Made by a program: the position numbers and the translations under genes. From Capsulimonas sp. (GTDB lineage Bacteria > Armatimonadota > Armatimonadia > Armatimonadales > Capsulimonadaceae): a stretch of 9,728 nucleotides of DNA. Positions 6,684 through 9,728 of the stretch are shown here, in pieces (the stretch's first letter is position 1; each line of letters opens with the position of its first letter). The DNA is taken from contig JAOQAA010000439.1 in the NCBI GenBank assembly GCA_025963815.1, positions 1 through 9,728 on the forward strand, given 5' to 3'. The notes under the pieces were generated by a model. It did not search any database and was not told where the DNA came from. It was given only the letters and a program-made list of their open reading frames with translations.

Positions 6684-6694
6684 CATAAACCCAC

Positions 6695-9235
6695 ATGAAA
6701 TCCAGAAAAACCAACACAAACCCACGCAAATTAGGCGCCGCTCTCGCCGCCCTTTGCGTCCTTGCTCCTCATCTCACCGCAGCCGCTCCTGCAAAGATGA
6801 AGACCGCCGCGCCGCGCCTCAATCCCAAGGTCGAACGGCAGCTCGACGATCTTCTTCTTCACCTGACCCTGGAGGAGAAGATCGCGCTGTGCTCGGGCGA
6901 CAACGGCCACTTTCGCGGCGTGCCTCGGCTGAACATTCCAACCCTGCGACTCACCGACGGGCCGCGCGGGCCGAACAACTCGGGCGCGAGCACGGCGTTC
7001 CCGGCGGGCGTGCTGTTTGGAGCGACATGGAACCCTGCGCTGATCGGCAAGGCCGGCAAGGTCATGGGCGAGGAGACGCGCGCCGTCGGCGAGGGCGTTC
7101 TGCTGGGGCCTGGGATCAATATCCAGCGCGACCCCATTGGCGGTCGGTTCTTTGAGTACTACACGGAGGACCCTTATCTGAACTCGCGTCTCGCCGCGGA
7201 GATCGTGAAGGGGATTCAGAGCGAGGGCGTCGCGGCCTGTTTGAAGCACTACGCGTGCAATAACCGTGAGGACAATCGCAATTTTTATATGTCCATGGTG
7301 GACCAGCGGACGCTGAATGAGATCTATCTGCCCGCCTTCAAGTCATCCGTACAGGACGGGCATGTCTGGTCGGTGATGACTTCGGCGAACGGCGTCAACG
7401 GCGATTTCGTCAGCGACAGCAAGGCGCTGCTGCGGGACAAGCTCAAGGACGAATGGGGCTTCGACGGCATGGTGCTCACGGACTGGCTGCAGGCCCGGTC
7501 GGTCGAGAAGTCCGCGTTCGCCGGTCTGGACATCTCCATGCCCGGCGGCGACTGCCCGTTCGCCAAACCGTTAGTGGACGCCGTTTATGCGGGCCGCGTG
7601 CCGATCTCGGTGATCGACGACAAGGCCCGGCGCATCCTGCGCGTCTTCGCCTACACCGGCGTTCTCAACCATCGAGACATGACGGCGGGCGCCCAGCGCA
7701 ACACGCCGGAGCATCAGGCGGTCGCCCGTCATGTCGCCGCCGAGGGGATCGTCCTGCTCAAGAACGCCCAGAATATCCTGCCGCTCGATCCCGCCAAGGT
7801 CAAGAACGTGCTGGTGCTCGGGCCCAGCGCCGACCGTCGGTTCTGCATCGCCGGCCTCGGAGGCAGCTCCTGGGTGCAGGGACCGTACGAAGTGACGACC
7901 CTCGCCGGTGTCCGAAACGTCCTGGGCGACCGGGTCCAGTATCTCTCAATTGACGATCTCGGCGGCTTCCAGCCGATCCCGCCGAGCGCGCTCCAGCCCG
8001 TGGACGGGAAACCCGGCTTCACGGCAAAGTACTACGCCAAAGACGGGACCGAACCCGCCATCACGAAGGTCGAGTCGCAGGTCAACTTCATGTGGGAGAT
8101 GCGCGGGCCGGACCCAGCCATTGCGCCGGATGGGTTCCGCGCACAGTTCATCGGCAAGATCATCCCGCCGGTGACTGGCTCCTATGCGATCAAAGTGACC
8201 GCTGGCGGCAAGGCGACCATTTACGCGGGCGAAACGGGCGGTCAGCCGCTCGCTGTCGCCAGCCGCGAGGACGGCCGCCCGACCGCGACAGCCCTGGTGC
8301 AGATGGAGCAGGGTAAGCCCTTCACGCTGCGCATCGAGTACACCCGCCAGCCCGGCGACGCCGCCCTGTCGCTCGCCTGGCAAACACCCGCGTCCCCGCA
8401 ATGGGCGGCCATCGATGAGGCCGTGCAAAAGGCCGAAACGGTCATCGTGGTCGGCGGCATCGACCACAGCCTGGATACCGAGGGCTGGGACCGCCCGGAC
8501 ATGCACTTCCCCGCCGATCAGCAGAATCTCATCAACCGCGTCGCCAAGCTCAATCCGCGCACCGTGGTCGTGATGATCAATGGTTCGCCATTAGAACTGG
8601 GCGGCTGGCTGCCGAATGTTCCCGCCGTGGTGGAAGCCTGGTACCCGGGCATGGAGGGCGGAAACGCCGTCGCGGATATCCTCTTCGGCAAGGTCAACCC
8701 CAGCGGCCGCCTCCCCTTCAGCTGGCCGAAAGTCCTCGCCGACTCGCCCAGCCACAAGCTCGCCACCGAGAACCGAGATATCGTCAACTACCAGGACGGC
8801 CTGATGGTCGGCTATCGTTACTACGACACCAAGCACGCCGAGCCGCAGTTCCCGTTCGGCTACGGCCTGAGCTACACCACATTCTCCTTCGGCAAACTGA
8901 CCGCCGCCAAGGCCAAGGGCGCCATTTCGGTAAAACTCCCCGTGAAGAACACCGGAACGCGCGAGGGCAAGGAAACGGTCCAGATCTACATCCGCCCGCT
9001 CAAACCCAGCGTTTCACGGCCAATCCACGAACTCAAAGCCTTCACCAAGATCGCCCTGAAACCCGGCCAGGCGGGGCAGGCCGCGTTCCAGCTCAAAGCC
9101 GACGCGTTCTCCTATTACGATGTGAAGTCCAAGGCGTGGCGCGTCGATCCGGGGACGTATGAGATCCAGGCCGGTGCGTCCAGCCGCGACATTCGAAGCG
9201 TCACGAAGATCGTGGTGACGGCGGGGATGTTTTAG
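6695..9235 (+). CDS. Secreted GH3 beta-glucosidase-like enzyme with PA14 insertion
   Basis: The 846-residue product is a family 3 glycoside hydrolase, which removes terminal beta-linked glucose or related sugars with retention. A Sec-type signal (MKSRKTNTNPRKLGAALAAL, cleavage near residues 30-33) indicates export. The TIM-barrel domain (about 43-325) carries LTDGPRGPN, LKHYACNN (Lys184-His185) and GFDGMVLTDW, with Asp263 as the expected nucleophile. The alpha/beta sandwich starts near HVAAEGIVLLKNAQNILPLD, is interrupted by a PA14-like domain (about 438-565: GFTAKYYAKDG, FIGKIIPPVTGSYAIKV), and resumes with TVIVVGGIDHSLDTEGWDRP, where Glu596 is the likely acid/base. The C-terminal fibronectin-III-like domain follows FPFGYGLSYTTF (719-730). 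All key parts are intact. PA14-containing GH3 enzymes often act on short or branched oligosaccharides, but the exact sugar cannot be read here. Next to GH106 it could remove the glucose exposed after rhamnose release. Confidence 0.93.
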   Translation: MKSRKTNTNPRKLGAALAALCVLAPHLTAAAPAKMKTAAPRLNPKVERQLDDLLLHLTLEEKIALCSGDNGHFRGVPRLNIPTLRLTDGPRGPNNSGASTAFPAGVLFGATWNPALIGKAGKVMGEETRAVGEGVLLGPGINIQRDPIGGRFFEYYTEDPYLNSRLAAEIVKGIQSEGVAACLKHYACNNREDNRNFYMSMVDQRTLNEIYLPAFKSSVQDGHVWSVMTSANGVNGDFVSDSKALLRDKLKDEWGFDGMVLTDWLQARSVEKSAFAGLDISMPGGDCPFAKPLVDAVYAGRVPISVIDDKARRILRVFAYTGVLNHRDMTAGAQRNTPEHQAVARHVAAEGIVLLKNAQNILPLDPAKVKNVLVLGPSADRRFCIAGLGGSSWVQGPYEVTTLAGVRNVLGDRVQYLSIDDLGGFQPIPPSALQPVDGKPGFTAKYYAKDGTEPAITKVESQVNFMWEMRGPDPAIAPDGFRAQFIGKIIPPVTGSYAIKVTAGGKATIYAGETGGQPLAVASREDGRPTATALVQMEQGKPFTLRIEYTRQPGDAALSLAWQTPASPQWAAIDEAVQKAETVIVVGGIDHSLDTEGWDRPDMHFPADQQNLINRVAKLNPRTVVVMINGSPLELGGWLPNVPAVVEAWYPGMEGGNAVADILFGKVNPSGRLPFSWPKVLADSPSHKLATENRDIVNYQDGLMVGYRYYDTKHAEPQFPFGYGLSYTTFSFGKLTAAKAKGAISVKLPVKNTGTREGKETVQIYIRPLKPSVSRPIHELKAFTKIALKPGQAGQAAFQLKADAFSYYDVKSKAWRVDPGTYEIQAGASSRDIRSVTKIVVTAGMF

Positions 9236-9255
9236 GACTAGGATGCCCCCGGCCT

Positions 9256-9288
9256 CACTGGATTAGGAGGGGCCATCCTAACCCAGTG
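9256..9288 (+). terminator. Stem-loop after the GH3 gene
   Basis: CACTGGATTAGGA (9256-9268) pairs with TCCTAACCCAGTG (9276-9288) at 12 of 13 positions around a seven-base loop, GGGGCCA. It lies 20 bases after the GH3 stop. No T-run follows, so it could be a Rho-associated or 3'-end-protecting hairpin rather than a classical terminator. It is unrelated in sequence to the palindromic element elsewhere in the window. Confidence 0.5.
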
Positions 9289-9347
9289 GGGCGGAGGGGC
9301 CGAACACCCACACGACAGCAAGCAAGACTTAGGAAAGTAACCCCACC

Positions 9348-9728
9348 ATGAACCGTCGATCGTTTGTCAAACTCGTCGGCGCCGCCGCGCTTCTGGGCGC
9401 CGTTCCCTACTCCGCCGACGCGGCGTCTAGTGACGGAAGCAAGGACGGCAAAGGCAAGATCGACCGCAAGGCGCTGGTGGATCGGCACAAGATCACACTG
9501 ACCCAGCCCGAGGCGCTGACGCCGATGTCGGTGGGCAATGGTGAGTTTGCTTTTACGGCCGACGTCACGGGGTTGCAGACGTTCCCGGGTTTTCACGACG
9601 GGAAGATGCTGCTCCAGACGATGGCGCAGTGGGCATGGCACACGTCCCCCAACGAACACAACTACAAGCTGAGCGACACGTTCAACATGTACGACAGCCA
9701 CGGACGCCAGACGCCAGATCGGAAGAGC
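9348..9728 (+). CDS. Tat-exported six-hairpin-glycosidase-like protein (N-terminus only)
   Basis: An open frame begins at ATG 9348 and runs off the window (127 codons). It starts MNRRSFVKLVGAAALLGAVP with a twin-arginine motif (NRRSFVK) and a probable cleavage after ADA (residue 25) or nearby, so Tat export is likely. The mature start RHKITLTQPEALTPMSVGNG, then EFAFTADVTGLQTFPGFH and WAWHTSPNEHNYKL, is a pattern I associate with large secreted proteins annotated as hypothetical or six-hairpin glycosidase-like (GH65/GH95-type fold); the catalytic domain is not in the window. AGGAAAG (9331-9337) is a reasonable but distant Shine-Dalgarno, ten bases before the ATG. The final residues (DRKS) come from the adapter-like bases at 9716-9728, so the trustworthy protein ends at about DSHGRQTP. 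Its place after GH106 and GH3 supports a glycan-degrading role. Confidence 0.72.
   Translation, partial: MNRRSFVKLVGAAALLGAVPYSADAASSDGSKDGKGKIDRKALVDRHKITLTQPEALTPMSVGNGEFAFTADVTGLQTFPGFHDGKMLLQTMAQWAWHTSPNEHNYKLSDTFNMYDSHGRQTPDRKS
9716..9728. other. Illumina adapter sequence at the contig end (likely artefact)
   Basis: The window ends in AGATCGGAAGAGC, exactly the 13-base start shared by Illumina TruSeq adapters, and it sits flush against the last base. An exact 13-mer at the very terminus is very unlikely by chance and typical of untrimmed read-through carried into an assembly. It implies the window ends at a contig end and that genomic sequence stops near 9715. Confidence 0.88.

Noticed and set aside
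6116..6688. Open frames on both strands running through the repeat between GH106 and GH3
   Set aside because: Their proline/arginine-rich translations follow from the palindromic repeat; no start signal or domain is seen.
1..9728. tRNA or rRNA genes
   Set aside because: I found no cloverleaf-like or conserved rRNA sequence by reading; intergenic gaps are short and explained by promoters, hairpins and repeats.

Overview
The window looks like the end of a draft or metagenomic contig from a GC-rich (roughly 60%+) free-living bacterium with a polysaccharide-degrading lifestyle. No marker gene fixes the taxonomy. The secreted glycosidases, the short GC-rich palindromic repeats between genes, and the mix of Shine-Dalgarno and near-leaderless starts recall Armatimonadota (Capsulimonas-like) or other soil/plant-surface phyla such as Planctomycetota, Acidobacteriota or Verrucomicrobiota. 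This assignment is a low-confidence inference.

Left part (1-1137): the 5' end of a CGNR/ABATE-type regulator on the minus strand diverges from a two-gene plus-strand operon, a DUF1348 (NTF2-like) protein followed by a VOC-family (glyoxalase-fold) protein. The 137-bp divergent spacer is AT-rich. It holds a good sigma70-type promoter whose -35 box lies inside a 13-bp palindrome, a perfect TATAAT for the opposite gene, and a second 9-bp inverted repeat at the expected transcript start. This reads as a small locally regulated module, perhaps stress or detoxification.

Middle and right part (1394-end): a co-directional run of four exported proteins. They are a Tat-exported DUF3863-type protein, a GH106 alpha-L-rhamnosidase-like enzyme of 1185 aa, a GH3 beta-glucosidase-like enzyme with a PA14 insertion, and the N-terminus of a Tat-exported protein resembling uncharacterised six-hairpin-type glycosidases. 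Together they suggest extracytoplasmic breakdown of a rhamnose- and glucose-containing glycan or glycoside. No SusC/SusD pair, ABC transporter or sensor is visible here.

Control and repeats: the GH106 and GH3 genes each have their own, nearly identical promoter (TTGCCA, 17 bp, TGATAnAAT) placed so close to the ATG that the mRNAs should be near-leaderless and lack a Shine-Dalgarno. Two copies of a palindromic element (about 140-bp core) sit at 1171-1383 and 6407-6630. The first folds end to end as one long hairpin bounded by GTGACCTA/TAGGTCAC. Hairpins also lie over the DUF3863 stop codon and after the GH3 gene.

The last 13 bases (9716-9728) match the Illumina adapter start AGATCGGAAGAGC exactly. 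They are probably assembly contamination, so the last four encoded residues should not be trusted.
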